Source of the DNA: Leguminivora glycinivorella
Lineage: Eukaryota; Arthropoda; Insecta; Lepidoptera; Tortricidae
Length of the DNA: 64,000 bases
Reading direction: 5' to 3'
Assembly (NCBI RefSeq): GCF_023078275.1
Contig: NC_062990.1
Location: 3,117,501 to 3,181,500 of the forward strand
The notes beneath the pieces were generated by a model. It searched no databases and had not been told where the DNA came from. It worked only from the letters and a program-made list of their open reading frames with translations. Made by a program: the position numbers and the translations under genes. The first letter of the stretch is position 1, and each line of letters starts with the position of its first letter. This document shows positions 45,751 through 56,965 of the stretch, one piece after another.

Positions 45751-46223
45751 TACAAGGTGCTCGCGAGGAACCCGCATAACTTGAACCACGCGTTTCTGAG
45801 GCCAAAAGAAAGAAAAAATGTAATATGAATTTTAAAAATTTTCGCGAAAAAAAAAATTTTTATTTATTTATTTTTTTTACTTTTTTGGACGTATTTTCAC
45901 ATAAAAAGTAATTTTTATTCATAAAGTTGGCAATTAAAATGAGTTCCTTAATTTATTTTTCTAAAAACCAAATTTTTTGGAAGTTTTTCTTGTCACATTT
46001 TGACATCTATCAATGACTACTGTGAGACTATGCTCCACAATTGCGCATCAGCGCCGTTAAGAAGACCTTTTCTACTGAGTAACAATACGGAAATGTTTTT
46101 TTTTAATTGGCAATAACTCTGAAACTAGACGAAATCTAGAAAAGTTTATATGACATTTTAGTCTTAAAATGTGACCAAGAATATGCCGTTAAAGTTATAT
46201 GGGTTCCTCGCGAGCACCTTGTA
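45751..46223. mobile_element. TIR element TACAAGGTGCTCGCGAGGAACCC
   Basis: Nearly perfect terminal inverted repeats TACAAGGTGCTCGCGAGGAA / TTCCTCGCGAGCACCTTGTA; TA may be the target duplication. The interior shares CTCTGAAAC/CTCTGAAAA and GAAAAGTTTATATGACATTT with the element at 6205-6792. No transposase. Confidence 0.75.
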
Positions 46224-46472
46224 TACAACTACAACTAAAATATAACTATTTGCAGACGGGAATTATCACCAGTCTTTCAAATTTCAAAATCTACCTTAAA
46301 CTTTAAATGTTAAAGTTTATTTTTGGTGTCCTGATCCTGGATATTATGCGCACTAAAATCACTGCTCAAATCAACCTCGTGAGGCCCAGGCTTTTGTATT
46401 AAAGTTCCACATTCGAATATAATCTGTACTTTTAAAAGCACGCTGGGTCTAATATTGACATTGTTTGTACAG

Positions 46473-46624
46473 GGGAGCCGGCTATTAGGTCACGGTACGC
46501 CCGCCTGACTGTCCTCGTGCCGCCCGAACCACCCAGGATCCTGCAAGGGAACTTCTACTCTACGACAGAAGACAGAAACATCGTTTTAGAATGCGAGTCG
46601 GTGGGCGGAAAACCCCCAGCTGAG
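46473..46624 (+). CDS. rst: rst coding exon 4: Ig1-Ig2 linker and start of Ig domain 2
   Basis: The exon lies between TTTGTACAG (ends 46472) and GTGAGT (from 46625). It encodes the rest of codon 129 and residues 130-179. The end of Ig1 (RSRYARLTVLVPPEPPRI) is followed by the Ig2 strands STTEDRNIVLECESVGGKPP, whose cysteine (C169) is the first of the Ig2 pair. The VPPE linker and the GGKPPAE turn match fly Roughest. Incoming phase is 1 and outgoing phase is 0. It follows the longest intron of the window (17.4 kb). Confidence 0.92.
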
Positions 46625-47210
46625 GTGAGTGAGGTTTTGGCTTACGTTGATGACATTTTTGTTGGTTCTGAATGAAATTCCGATTCTGCCGGTGAAATTG
46701 GGTTCCTGAAATGTATGCCGATAGGTACGTTGAACTTTTAGGAAATTGAGGTTTGGATAAAAATACGAAAATGATTTTGTTAAGCCCGAAAATTTCGTAA
46801 GGACCTTGCCGGTATGTAATGACTGTAATGAGTATCATATTACGTCTCATAAGTACCCGAAGGTTGTCTTTTGTGACCTCTGTTTAATTGATTTTTTTTG
46901 TTTTGTTTTTCTTGTGCATTACTTGTCTAAGACTGTTGTATTGTATTGTTATTTTCTTCCATCGTATTACAGTCCATCATAATTAAATAAATTATATTGA
47001 TTGCTTAAATATTTCACAATTAAATTCAAGATTTCTAAATCCAAGGTTATTATTCTTACGGTTCTGAATTAGGCTTTTAACAATAAGTATAAAATCTATT
47101 CAAATATTAGGACCTAAGAAAAAAATTGTTTTTTTTTTATCGTGCAGAAACGTCTGCGAGCGATATTGCATATTTTTAAATTAAAGGAAAAAAATGTAAA
47201 TTGAGACTCC
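46625..47210. other. Start of intron 4, no feature recognised
   Basis: AT-rich intron sequence after the exon 4 donor; a minus-strand open frame crossing the exon (46560-46850) has no recognisable motif. Confidence 0.45.
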
Positions 47211-47405
47211 AGTACCTGTTAAGATCTATTCTTACGGGTAGATGTTTGCTATAACGCCACCCTAAGGCGGTTGAGAATTGAGGGCAGGCATGGATAAGTT
47301 TACACACATCCATCAGGCCTCCGTGCCCAGTTGGAAGCGCTCTGGCCCCAGCAAGGTCAAAGGTCGCAGGTTCGAGTCCTGCCGGAGGTGTGAATATTTC
47401 CATTT
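47211..47405 (+). repeat. tRNA-like repeat, copy 2 (cloverleaf at 47317-47389)
   Basis: The same repeat as 28641-28836 in the opposite orientation. Acceptor GCCTCCG/CGGAGGT and T-arm GCAGG/CCTGC are intact; the D-arm is broken (GCCC opposite GCGC), which supports a non-tRNA status. Confidence 0.7.
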
Positions 47406-47756
47406 TTCCTTGAATTTAAAAATACCTAAGAAAAAAATTAAACTGTCTAATTTTCTGTACAATGTAACCACTACTGTAGTATATTGTAGTAATTCAGTAA
47501 TGTACCTCTATGTACCAACTACAACAACAAACACAACATTACCATTAAGTACTACTAAAAGCATGAATAATACATAGCGTTCCAATTTATTAACACCAAT
47601 CCTATTAACATAGTAATCAATAATACAGCAAACTAAATAAAATTAGCTAATGATCAACCAGCCTAGCCGAAATGACAATCTTTGACGCTAGACGCCGAAT
47701 GAAACGCAGTCTGTCTCTGTCGCGTCAATACGGAAGAGCGATGGAGATAGCTAACT

Positions 47757-48044
47757 CATCATCCTCCTCCAGCATTTGGCACGGCTCATGGGAGCCTGGG
47801 GTCCTCTTTGACAAGTAATCCCAAGATTTGGCGTAGGCACTAGTTTTTACGAAAGCGACTTCCATCTGACCTTCCAACCCGAAGGGTAATTAGACCTTAT
47901 TAGGATTAGTCCGGTTTCCTCACGATATTTTCCTTCACCGAAAAGCGACTGGCAAATATCAAATGACATTTTGCACATAAGTTCCGAAAAACTCATTGGT
48001 GCGAGCCGGGGTTTCGAAACCGCGACCTCCGGATTGAAACTCGC
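47757..48044 (-). mobile_element. tRNA-derived CORE-type SINE with perfect target duplication
   Basis: Copy of the SINE at 7148-7481. Perfect 16-bp duplication ATGGAGATAGCTAACT at 47741-47756 and 48045-48060. It landed in a decayed MITE of the TAGCCGAATGGCA type (about 47660-47756 and onward). Confidence 0.88.
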
Positions 48045-48354
48045 ATGGAGATAGCTAACTATGTATACACCCAGTTTTTATTGAATTCCGTTAACTTTAA
48101 GGGAAGGTTCTTTAGATCAAACACAAATATTTTTTCTAAGAAACAAGCGTCTTAACTTTTACGGTTATCGAGTAGTTAAAAAAATTAAGCTAATTACTGA
48201 ACACGTGATAATTCTTAAAGGTCTCTCACACTAATTAACATATTATTAATAAAAACGATGAAAATTATTTCTTTGCGAATTTAACAAACTAAAAGTTCCT
48301 GATAATTAACCTAACGACGTGTCGAATTTAACGGAAAACAAAACACGGTGTATA

Positions 48355-48535
48355 TAACGATATTAACGTGAGCGTTTGTGCATTTGGCTACGTATTCAGG
48401 GTACCAAGTCAACGTCGCCATCGTTTCGTAAGCGTGTCGTAGCTGCCTCTTTCTATCGCTCTTCTGTAGTGGCGCGACAGAGCCAGTTTCGATCGGCCTC
48501 TTAGCGTCATTGATTGTTACTTTGACTAGGCCCTC
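48355..48535. mobile_element. Diverged MITE of the CTAGCCGAATGGCA type
   Basis: GTGAGCGTTTGTGCATTTGG ... GGCGCGACAGAGCCAG; a decayed relative of 5035-5169, in the orientation of 37567-37723 at its ends. Confidence 0.5.
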
Positions 48536-48538
48536 AGT

Positions 48539-49105
48539 AGAGTTGTGCCTGCTCGTTCACTGAAAAGACCGCTCCCAACTAGCACGATCGCCGAAGTGTA
48601 CTAGTTCGTTCCTTTAGGACATTTAGTACAGTAGTACACCGAGAGATTGAGAGACAAATTGTGCCTATGGCATACAGTAAATAAAATAATAAATAAATAA
48701 ATATTATAGGATTTTACACAGTTTGACTGAGGCCCACGGTAAGCTCAAGAAGGCTTGTGTTGTGGGTACAAACATCCATGACTCAGGAACAAATATCTGT
48801 GCTCATCACACAAATAAATGGCCTTACCGGGATTCGAACCCGTAACGCTCGCTCGTACTAGCCAAGAGCTGATCGGCCGTTTTCGCGCGCTCTCGGTCCG
48901 AGTCAGTCGGTTCTAGTTCGGTTGTGGTCGGATCACACGGATCGCTCTGCTGTCATTGTCACTTCTCGTCACTTCGCTCCTTTCTGTTGCGCGTGTGTGA
49001 GTGTACTAAATGTACTAGAGAGCACAATCATTTGGGAGTAGTTCGGTCTAGTACAGTGCAGAGAAACGTGTCTTTTGTACTATTAGTACATGTACACAAG
49101 CCTAG
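48539..49105. mobile_element. Possible hAT-like non-autonomous element with nested SINE
   Basis: Left end TAGAGTTGTGCCTG and, read inward from the right, TAGGCTTGTGTACATG, a hAT-like but imperfect pair; the interior is rich in AGTACA/TGTACT. I do not see a clean 8-bp duplication. A SINE with GGATTCGAACCCGT (B box, minus) and the body GCACAGATATTTGTTCCTGA (minus strand) sits at about 48680-48865. Confidence 0.35.
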
Positions 49106-49244
49106 CCTTAGAGTACGACTCCTAGTTCCATTAATGTAATTACGTTACAAGAAACACGGATTAAGTATAGATACACTCTATTTTGCTTGGAACAGTTAAT
49201 GTTTCTTTAATTCTAAAATAAAGTACCTACTTAAATATTAAACA

Positions 49245-49390
49245 TGTGAAATCGGGTAACTCACGTAAAATTGTCGAAGGTCGCTCGACATGTTTCGCTC
49301 CGTAACGAGGAGCATTTTCATTAGGCACGCGCGATGCCGATGGTATCCCGACGCAGACCCCGGAGCAGAGTATCTCCGGCATTTTGAAGA
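49245..49390 (-). repeat. Penelope-type 3' end with hammerhead-like hairpin
   Basis: On the minus strand: GCTCC-TCGTTAC-GGAGC-GAAAC-ATGTCGAGCG (49313-49283). This has the stem II / GAAA / short palindromic stem III / GUC order of Penelope-associated hammerhead motifs. The upstream CTGANGA box is decayed (CTAATGAAA). No coding part remains. Confidence 0.5.
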
Positions 49391-49397
49391 GTAACAT

Positions 49398-49900
49398 TAT
49401 ATAAGGTCCTAATTTATTAGTTGCAGATATTTTAACATATGATACTTTACATTAAAATAATTAACTTTAAATATAAATTAAGAAATCTTTTCATGTAACT
49501 TTTTTGATTTCATTTTCCTAACAAAAAAATTAATTATAATTTCGTCTAAAAAAATCATCATGTGCATTATCACATGTCACAATAACACTGTCTGTCATGT
49601 CAACAATTGTTTCATAATTGTTTGTTGTAAATGTCGTAAAGGTTCGGCGGGAAAACTGCACATGTCATTGAAGTGGCCAGTTACAGTTAAGTGGTACGTA
49701 AAAGAGGTACTAGAATCTGTTCAATGAGTTTTCATTTAATAATCAGATAAACAGGGTGTTTTTACGTAGCAAATTTGTTTTTCCGTTTTCTCCAAAAAAA
49801 CATCGTAAAAGCTATAATGTTTCACGGTTTAATATACTCCAGAGACCGAGTACTATCAGCTGTAAAAATATCTGCATCTAATAAATTAGGACCTTATATT
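49398..49900. repeat. Inverted repeat with 38-bp arms
   Basis: Arms 49400-49437 and 49861-49898 (TATAAGGTCCTAATTTATTA ... TAATAAATTAGGACCTTATA) match in all but about two positions and enclose 423 bp of non-coding DNA. Possibly a MITE; no target duplication recognised. Confidence 0.55.
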
Positions 49901-51301
49901 AGGAATTTTGTAGACAAACTATTTCATTATCTACATTTTCAGATAAGTTTAAGTGTATTTACTCGTAATTTACGTAAAATACATTGTATAAGCTGTATTT
50001 TAAATTCTATATTTTACTCAACTTCATTTCTATTAGCATAATCGATAAAAGCAAAATTTTCTGCACCTTTAATCTCTTTTTCATCATTATCCTCTTTATA
50101 TTCACTTTGATTCAATTCAATCGGAAAAACATTTCCACATGCCAATTTCCCTTTTAAAACTTTGTCATTCCAACCCTCAGTCAATTCTGTTTCACCGTTA
50201 TAAATCTTTCTACTGGTCCCAAAGGCCCTCTAAGCTACGCTACATCGTTTTCAATTTTAAGTCCTAATTGTATGAAGTCTCATGGGCCGTATATTCACTT
50301 AACCGGATTAAATAAATAGAATACGTCGACACCAACGTAAATTGGACGTTTGTGTAAACATACAGTATTTCTTTGAAGTGCCTCTTATCTCCCACAGGCA
50401 AATATGTCAGGGTTCTGCGAATCTTTATCTCATGATTACATTTCCATGTTAAGGTTGGTCAAATTCGACGTGTTTTTCGTTAAAAATTGTTTTTTTAGGC
50501 GTCTCCTGTGTATCAGTTACAAATGTGAGGAAAATTTAACTTTTATGCTTGACGAATTTTCCTCGTGTTTTCGACATTTTATCACATCTTATTGATCACT
50601 GGTTGCTTTTGCAACTTCTTTGTAATTCAAATTGAATTTCCCTCCAATTTTTATCAGAACACTTACTTTATTGGTAGGTTAGTCATTCTTCTCAATTAAC
50701 ATTTGAAATTTTTGGAACTGAACAAAATATTTGTTTCGAGTTTAAAACACAAGTCTCTTTTTCGAGTACTGATTGATATCAATTTCACGGTAAAACGCCT
50801 CTGTTAGGTTCGATTGCACGTTCACAGTAAATTGGAGTTCATTTTTTAAACTACAATTGTGACTACATTTTGTTACTCTAAAAATGTTAATTTAGAAATG
50901 TGTTGCGCGAACAAATAATGTAAACAATTCAGGTATTTTTATAATTTGTCTTGGACCTATGTAAGAATCTTGATTTTTCTTTGAAAATGTTTAATTTTTT
51001 TGAAAACTTAGCTTTTTTTCTCAAAGTATTGATGTCAATTACTCTTGGCATTTTTTTTTCAAGGCAGCCAGGACGTTAGCCGGGAAATTTGAAGACCCGG
51101 TTTAGATTATTGGCCTGGTCCGATAGACTTCGTGCTTTTTATTTGCTGTCTTCTTTATTTGAATTTACAATTCAGAATCTTCATTTATATGACATTGGAC
51201 TCGAAGCGTATTCTAAACTATTTCAGTTAATCACTTATTTCTTTCATAATTCATTTCAGATTTTAGCAAACACCAAAGCTCATGTATACATATGTTTGCA
51301 G
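49901..51301. other. Intron 4, no feature recognised
   Basis: AT-rich. Short open frames only, including read-through into exon 5 from 51089. Near 51066-51106 GACGTTAGCCGGGAAATTTGAAGACCCGGTTT resembles the loop and T-arm start of snapback copy 1 and may be a tRNA-like remnant. Confidence 0.4.
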
Positions 51302-51393
51302 ATAACCTGGGTGGACAGCAACGCAGGCGTGTTGACACAAGGCGTAACATACACAGTGGAGCCTTTGTCCGACGGCCAACGGTTCACGGCTAG
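51302..51393 (+). CDS. rst: rst coding exon 5: middle of Ig domain 2
   Basis: The exon lies between TGTTTGCAG (ends 51301) and GTGAGT (from 51394). It encodes residues 180-209 plus two bases of codon 210. ITWVDSNAG carries the Ig2 tryptophan (W182); it is followed by VLTQGVTYTVEPLSDGQRFTA, collinear with fly Roughest ITWIDGLGNVL. An open frame runs upstream from 51089, but that is intron read-through. Incoming phase is 0 and outgoing phase is 2. Confidence 0.92.
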
Positions 51394-51724
51394 GTGAGTT
51401 ACAAGACGTAGGATATTTGTCTGCGCAAATACAATGGAACATTGGGGACTTACGGCTGAGATGAAATATGAAATCCTCTCATGTAAATCAAATAAACTAT
51501 CATATCACTTCATGCAACTAAGGTATGTACTATCAGCCGCAAAAGTGCATGGCGAATTTATCAATGAATTTATTCATATTTTATCCATTCACTTTTGCAG
51601 CTCATAGTACAATAGTGAAAATAGTTTTCTATCATGATAAATATGCATAAAATTATACTATAGTACAACTAGGTATTGATATTGATATTTATTCACATTT
51701 ACACCCTACTTAATTATTATTATT

Positions 51725-51960
51725 TACAACGTAGGTAAAACAAATTAATGAATAGAATAGAATAGAAAACGTTTATTTGGTGAAAATATACAAGTAAAAC
51801 AACAATAGCCTTAATCTATATACATCTTAAACTAAAGTCACCAAAAAGGATGCCACTCAGCATATGCCAATGGCTAATTGGTATTAGCCACGGCGCTGGT
51901 TTTCAGGGCAACCGAGAAAACAGGATGAGATTTCAATATTTTTAAAATTAACCTATGGTG
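51725..51960 (-). repeat. LINE-like 3' end with (ATTCT)n tail
   Basis: On the minus strand it ends TTTTCTATTCTATTCTATTC after AATAAACG. A plus-strand relative with the tail TTTATTCTATTCTATTCT is at about 37920-38045. No coding remnant recognised. Confidence 0.5.
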
Positions 51961-52968
51961 GACGAGGTCGCAATAAATACAATTATAATAGTCCACTTAC
52001 TCATACATTTAAAAGTAGTATCTACGCAGATTTAATATGCAGTAGTAGAGCAGGCAACATAGCTATTTAAAAACAGAAAATAAATAAAATGAAAGATGAA
52101 TTGATTTATAAATTAATTTAAATTTAAATTAGCACGATACGTCTGCTTATGTATTAGAAATCTGAAGAGCTGTAAGGTAGTTTTTCATCTAATGTATAAT
52201 GACGATATTTCTGTTTTCATTGGTTTATTCTGCTGTACCTAGGATTTATTTTAAATGTACTCAAATCTCTGAACACGACAAAGGATAAGTAAGCATGGAT
52301 TAACTTTGTTTGCAGAAAACTTTTACAAAACGAAAACTCGATAAGACAAAATATTCCAGAGTCTCTCTCAAAATTATTGTTACGCCAAAAGGGATCTAGA
52401 ACTAACTAGAGATACAAACAAAACAGAGAAAGATATTGGCAAACGAGCTACTGAAATCTAGACAGACAAACTCCAAAAGGGGTATTCTGCAAACACGAGC
52501 ACAGCTACTACAAGCACAAATACAAATACTAGCAAAAGGGTCGTAGGGCCGTGAATAATTTGCAATACAAACAAAATGAGCAATACAAATGTCTGCTGAA
52601 CGTTTCTGCATGAAGCTGATTCTGTTTGGTTTAATATTTTATTTTGTTTCGATACGAACTATGGCCTATAATTTCTGAAAGCTAAAAATTACAAATACAA
52701 TCGGAAATCTTTTAAACTTATCATTTTAGACAGTTCTAATGAAATAATCGATGGAATCAGGCGTTACTTTGCGGAAATCCATGTTAATCGTAAACTAGAA
52801 CTTTCCTTTGCTAATCCGCGAATAGATAACGTGCAAGTCAATCAGTGCTAACCTGTTATAATTACTTGCGTGTTTTTTACATGCAATTAATTTTCCCACC
52901 CTCCCACCGCAAAAATAAAAATAAATACGCAAATAAATATAACAACCCACCACCAAAAATACAAAACT

Positions 52969-53004
52969 CGACACGTGTTTCGCCTCTCTACGAGGCATCC
53001 TCAG
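52969..53004 (-). ncRNA. Hammerhead-ribozyme-like motif in the Penelope 2 end
   Basis: Minus strand, 53004 to 52969: CTGAGGA (box CUGANGA), a bulged T, stem II GCCTC-GTAGA-GAGGC, GAAAC, the palindrome ACACGTGT as minimal stem III, and GTC as cleavage triplet at 52972-52970. Penelope-like elements are known to carry hammerhead motifs with very short stem III. Weak points: one unpaired base at the base of stem II, and only partial stem I (CCC opposite GAG). Confidence 0.5.
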
Positions 53005-53387
53005 GGGCTGATGTTGACGGTCCGAAGTCCCGCAACTGACTGATCATCCCCAGAATGGTCGGCCATATTTATACTTTGTCCACCCCCCCTACCAAGCAAG
53101 TTAGATGGAAAAATTCGTAATAACGGCGATGACGCAACATTCAACTGCTCATTAAGGATTAACCCCCTATTGTTGTACCTAATTATCTCCAACTGTTCCA
53201 GAACCCCCAAACGCAGCCCTTTCTCACATACATGTAAAACATCAAAAGAACGATTCTCTGATACAGTATGGTCACTCTCTATCAAATGCTTTGCAAAATT
53301 GGATCTCTCTGGATGGTTGTGCCTGTATGATGCCATATGCTCCTTATACCTAGTAGTGAAATTGCGGCCCGTTTGGCCCACGTACAC
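53001..53387 (-). pseudogene. Penelope 2 GIY-YIG endonuclease, C-terminal part
   Basis: Starts at the LINE insertion with YVGQTGRNFTTRYKEHMASY, then SNFAKHLIESDH, the YIG half and Arg/Glu region of a GIY-YIG nuclease. The GVY half (KSGVYKLSCDVCNK) lies across the LINE insertion at about 55849-55895. Ends after NMADHSGDDQS...VNISP. Confidence 0.8.
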
Positions 53388-53636
53388 TTTGTTTTAATGT
53401 TTTAATGTTTTAATGTTTATTTGGGCACAAACGGTACATGTTTCTTATAGCTAAAGTAAATACATAATTTATGAACCAATACAGTTGCCACCACTTAATA
53501 TATCATTAAAGACTAACTAATACGGTATAACTAAATTTAAAATTAACAACAACAGTCAAATTAGGTCAATGGCTTCATTAATGAGAAAAAAAAAAAGATA
53601 AGTAACTATTTCTACACACTACTTAATTACACAATA

Positions 53637-54226
53637 AAAAAACCGGCCAAGAGCGTGTCGGGCCACGCTCAGTGTAGGGTTCCGTAGTTTTTCATATTTT
53701 TCTCAAAAACTACTGAATCTATCAAGTTTAAAACAATTTTCCTAGAAAGTATTTATAAAGTTCTACTTTTGTGATTTTTTTCATATTTTTTAAACATATG
53801 GTTCAAAAGTTAGAGGGGGGGGGACGCACTTTTTTTTCCTTTAGGAGCGATTATTTCCGAAAATATTAATATTATCAAAAAACGGTCTTAGTAAACCCTT
53901 ATTCATTTTTAAATACCTATCCAACAATATATCACACGTTGGGGTTGGAATGAAAAAAAATATCAGCCCCCACTTTACATGTAGGGGAGGTACCCTAATA
54001 AAACATTTTTTTTCCATTTTTTATTTTTGCACTTTGTTGGCGTGATTGATATACGTATTGGTACCAAATTTCAGCTTTCTAGTGCTTACGGTTACTGAGA
54101 TTATCCGCGGACGGACGGACGGACGGACGGACGGACGGACGGACGGACGGACGGACGGACGGACGGACGGACAGACAGACATGGCGAAACTATAAGGGTT
54201 CCTAGTTGACTACGGAACCCTAAAAA
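53637..54226 (+). repeat. (GGAC)n / ACTACGGAACCCT repeat, full copy, nested in the LINE
   Basis: Collinear with 32191-32756, with a longer (GGAC)n tract (54109-54172). It is the innermost layer of the nest. Confidence 0.85.
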
Positions 54227-54272
54227 GGGGTTACAGCTCAAATTATAAAGGTGCAATCTTAAAATTAAAATC

Positions 54273-55842
54273 TTATTTTATTTGTTCATTTAAAACCAAA
54301 AGCACATGATGTTTAAATTTAGTCAAGGAGTCGTTAAATACATCTATGTTTGAGAAAATATCATTATTAAATTTACATGTTCTTATTAAAAAGGAGTTCG
54401 ATCTATATTTATTTTTGCTGAAGGGAATATGAAATAATTTATCTTTACGTCGTGTGTTCAGGCGGGGAGTTTTAAAGCTAAGTCTACTTAACAAATAAGG
54501 GGAGTCGATTAAACTTCTTAAAATTTTATACAAAAATATTTGATCTTTTAATGTGCGCCGGCTTTCGAGCGATACCAGATCCTTCAGGTTTATCGATTGA
54601 GTTGACCCAATGTTTTTGTATGTTAAATGTTTTATAAGTTTCTTTTGAATTTTTTCAATACTGTTAATGTAACACTTGTAATTAGGATTCCATACAGATG
54701 AACCATATTCCAGAATTGGTCGGACTAGCGAGTTGAAGAGTGTCAGCAATGTGACTGGTTCTTTGAAAGCTTTACAAGTTCTTAAGATGAACCCAAGTAA
54801 ACCAAAGGCTCTATTTACTATGCTCGTAATATGGCTGCTGAACAATAGTTTGCTGTCCAGATGAATACCCAAGTCTTTAATAGTAGAGACTCTACATAAT
54901 GGCGTGTTATTTATATGGTAGTCGTAGTAAATAACTTGTTTTTTTCTGGTGAATGTAATTATATTACATTTGTTAATATTTAAGTGCAACTGATTTAATT
55001 GGCAGTATGTATGCAGTCGAGTTAAGTCTTCCTGTAACGCATGACAATCAGTTATACTCTTAACTAGTTTTAGTATCTTTTTGTCGTCGGCGTATAAAAG
55101 GCAAGTTGAAGATACCAGATGGGATGTCACATCATTTATAAAGACATTGAAAAATAGAGGCCCCAAATGCGATCCCTGAGGGACGCCTGAACTGACAGGG
55201 ACAAAACTAGAACAGAAACCTTTGATAGCTACAGCTTGACAACGGTCCCGCAGATACGAAGTAACCCATCGCAAGAGATTGCCATGAATTCCGACTGACT
55301 CTAGCTTTTGTAAAAGTATAGAATGAGATATTTTGTCAAAGGCTTTAGAGTAATCGGTGTACACAACATCGATCTGGTAACCATCATTCATGCCCGACAA
55401 GATTCTATCGACATATTCGCAAAGATTAGTTTCTGTAGATTTTTTATCGATAAATCCATGTTGCTCTTGAACTAACAGTGGTCTGAGAATAGGGAATATT
55501 TGATCATAAATTATTTTTTCGAACAATTTAGGTATTGTGTTAAGTTTAGAAATAGGCCTATAGTTCTGTACGTCATGTTTATTTCCGGATTTAAAAACAG
55601 GGGTCACAAATGACCGCTTCCACAGTTTAGGCATAACACCTGAATGCAAGGACATGTTGAAAAGCGCAGCTATGGGCGCAGATAGCTGGCTCCGACAGAG
55701 TCGCCAAAAGATTGGAGGGATTCCATCAGGACCCGCTCCTTTCCTAGTATCGAGTTTCCTCAGGTACTTACAAACTACATCATGGGTTATGTCAACATTA
55801 CTTAAATTTACCACGCTGTTATCGACAGAGGAGGTTGACTGA
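54273..55842 (-). CDS. Non-LTR reverse transcriptase, N-truncated but open
   Basis: An uninterrupted frame of about 513 residues counted from the first GTG at 55814, open to the truncation edge at 55842. Landmarks by residue: AGPDGIPP (27-34), TPVFKSGNKHDVQNYRPIS (71-89), catalytic motif A DYSKAFD (154-160), motif B SGVPQGSHLGP (209-219), motif C LLYADD (239-244), then INKCNI, DLGIHLDSKL and LVRPILEYGSSVWNP. This is a jockey/CR1-group RT. The endonuclease and ORF1 are missing, so it is dead by truncation although no stop interrupts the RT. Product: polymerase for target-primed reverse transcription. Confidence 0.9.
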
Positions 55843-55848
55843 CTTTGT

Positions 55849-56753
55849 TACAAACATCACAGCTCAACTTATAAACCCCAGATTTTTTCCCTTTCTCGAT
55901 CCTATCTTTGCCGTTACAAAGCTTGGAGTGCAAAGTGTTATTTGTCCTATTTAAAGGCCACAGGAATGCCGTTTGACTTCAAAATCTTATAAATGTCCTC
56001 TGACACTTTGCCAACATAAGTAATGCTCGCTTGACACCTCTTAACCGGTTCAGAAGGACGTGCCGCATACAACATATTGTTAACCATAACCATTCGCTTC
56101 TTTCTGATGATGCCATCAACGATTGATTTATCATAACCGTTCGAAACTGCCAAGTGGTAAATATTGTCCAATTCGGCTCGATAGTGTTCTTCAGAAAGAG
56201 GCACAGACAACATCCTATGCACATAACAGTGAAAAGCGGCCAACCTATGCTGCCAAGGGTGTGTAGAAGAAGCTGGTATAACTGTATCAGTATGTGTAGG
56301 CTTGCGGTAAATTTGAAATTGATGGCTATTATTAACTCTAGTAATGGTCAAATCTAGAAAATTCAATGACTTGTCTTGCTCTAGTTCCTTCTTAAACTTG
56401 ATCTTTTGATTTTTACTATTAAGCCCAGTAACAAATTCATCCAGCAGGTCCATACTCCCCGTCCAACAAATAATCAAATCATCTACGTATCTGAAGTAAT
56501 ACAATATATTATCATTCCTTGCAATATGCTGGTTCTCAAAGTGGTCCATAAAGATATCCGCCATTAAAGGACTCAGTGGAGAACCCATGGCTAAACCATC
56601 ACTTTGCAAATAATACTGTCCCCCGAATCTAAAATAATTATGTTTCATACATATAGCAGTTAGATCTATCAACTCATCTACCTCCCCTGGAACGTTTACA
56701 CGTTGCTTTTCAAAAAGGTCCCTTAGAATATCCAAAGTCTCCCCATACGGCAC
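55849..56753 (-). pseudogene. Penelope 2 reverse transcriptase (5'-truncated)
   Basis: The frame 56753-55947 carries LQSDGLAMGSPLSPLMADIF (residues 49-68), the catalytic YYFRYVDDL (86-93), FLDLTI and RKPTHTD, all Penelope RT hallmarks. N-terminal RT motifs are missing. A stop follows IPVAFK at 55947, but a one-base shift restores NRTNNTLHSKLC...KSGVYKL, the nuclease start, so a frameshift lies near 55948-55952. The LINE then interrupts the reading frame at 55849. Confidence 0.85.
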
Positions 56754-56965
56754 ATTTCGTAGAGAGGCGAAACACGTGTCGAGTTTTGTATTTTTGGTGG
56801 TGGGTTGTTATATTTATTTGCGTATTTATTTTTATTTTTGCGGTGGGAGGGTGGGAAAATTAATTGCATGTAAAAAATACGCAAGTAATTATAACAGGTT
56901 AGCACTGATTGACTTGCACGTTATCTATTCGCGGATTAGCAAATGAAAGTTCTAGTTTACGATTG

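Larger units (their letters stand above)
53394..55842 (-). mobile_element. Jockey/CR1-type non-LTR retrotransposon nested in Penelope 2
   Basis: 5'-truncated insertion flanked by a 7-bp duplication CTTTGTT (53387-53393 and 55843-55849). The 3' tail on the minus strand is a short tandem (ACATTAAA)n, as in CR1-like elements, instead of a long poly(A). Its 3' UTR is itself interrupted by the (GGAC)n repeat at 53637-54226. Confidence 0.88.
52744..56965 (-). mobile_element. Penelope-like element 2, interrupted by a LINE
   Basis: Inverted terminal sequences of about 200 bp (52786-52998 and 56755-56964) flank the coding part, with a 12-bp target duplication AGTTCTAATGAA (52732-52743 and 56966-56977). 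The order on the minus strand is: inverted 3'-end copy, RT from its 5'-truncation at about 56753, GIY-YIG, 3' end. Removing the nested LINE (53394-55842) rejoins the nuclease region. It is inserted in the first bases of snapback element 2. Confidence 0.82.

Noticed and set aside
51089..51397. Independent 102-residue gene
   Set aside because: Only the last 30 residues are exon 5 of rst; the upstream part is intron read-through before a clear 3' splice site.
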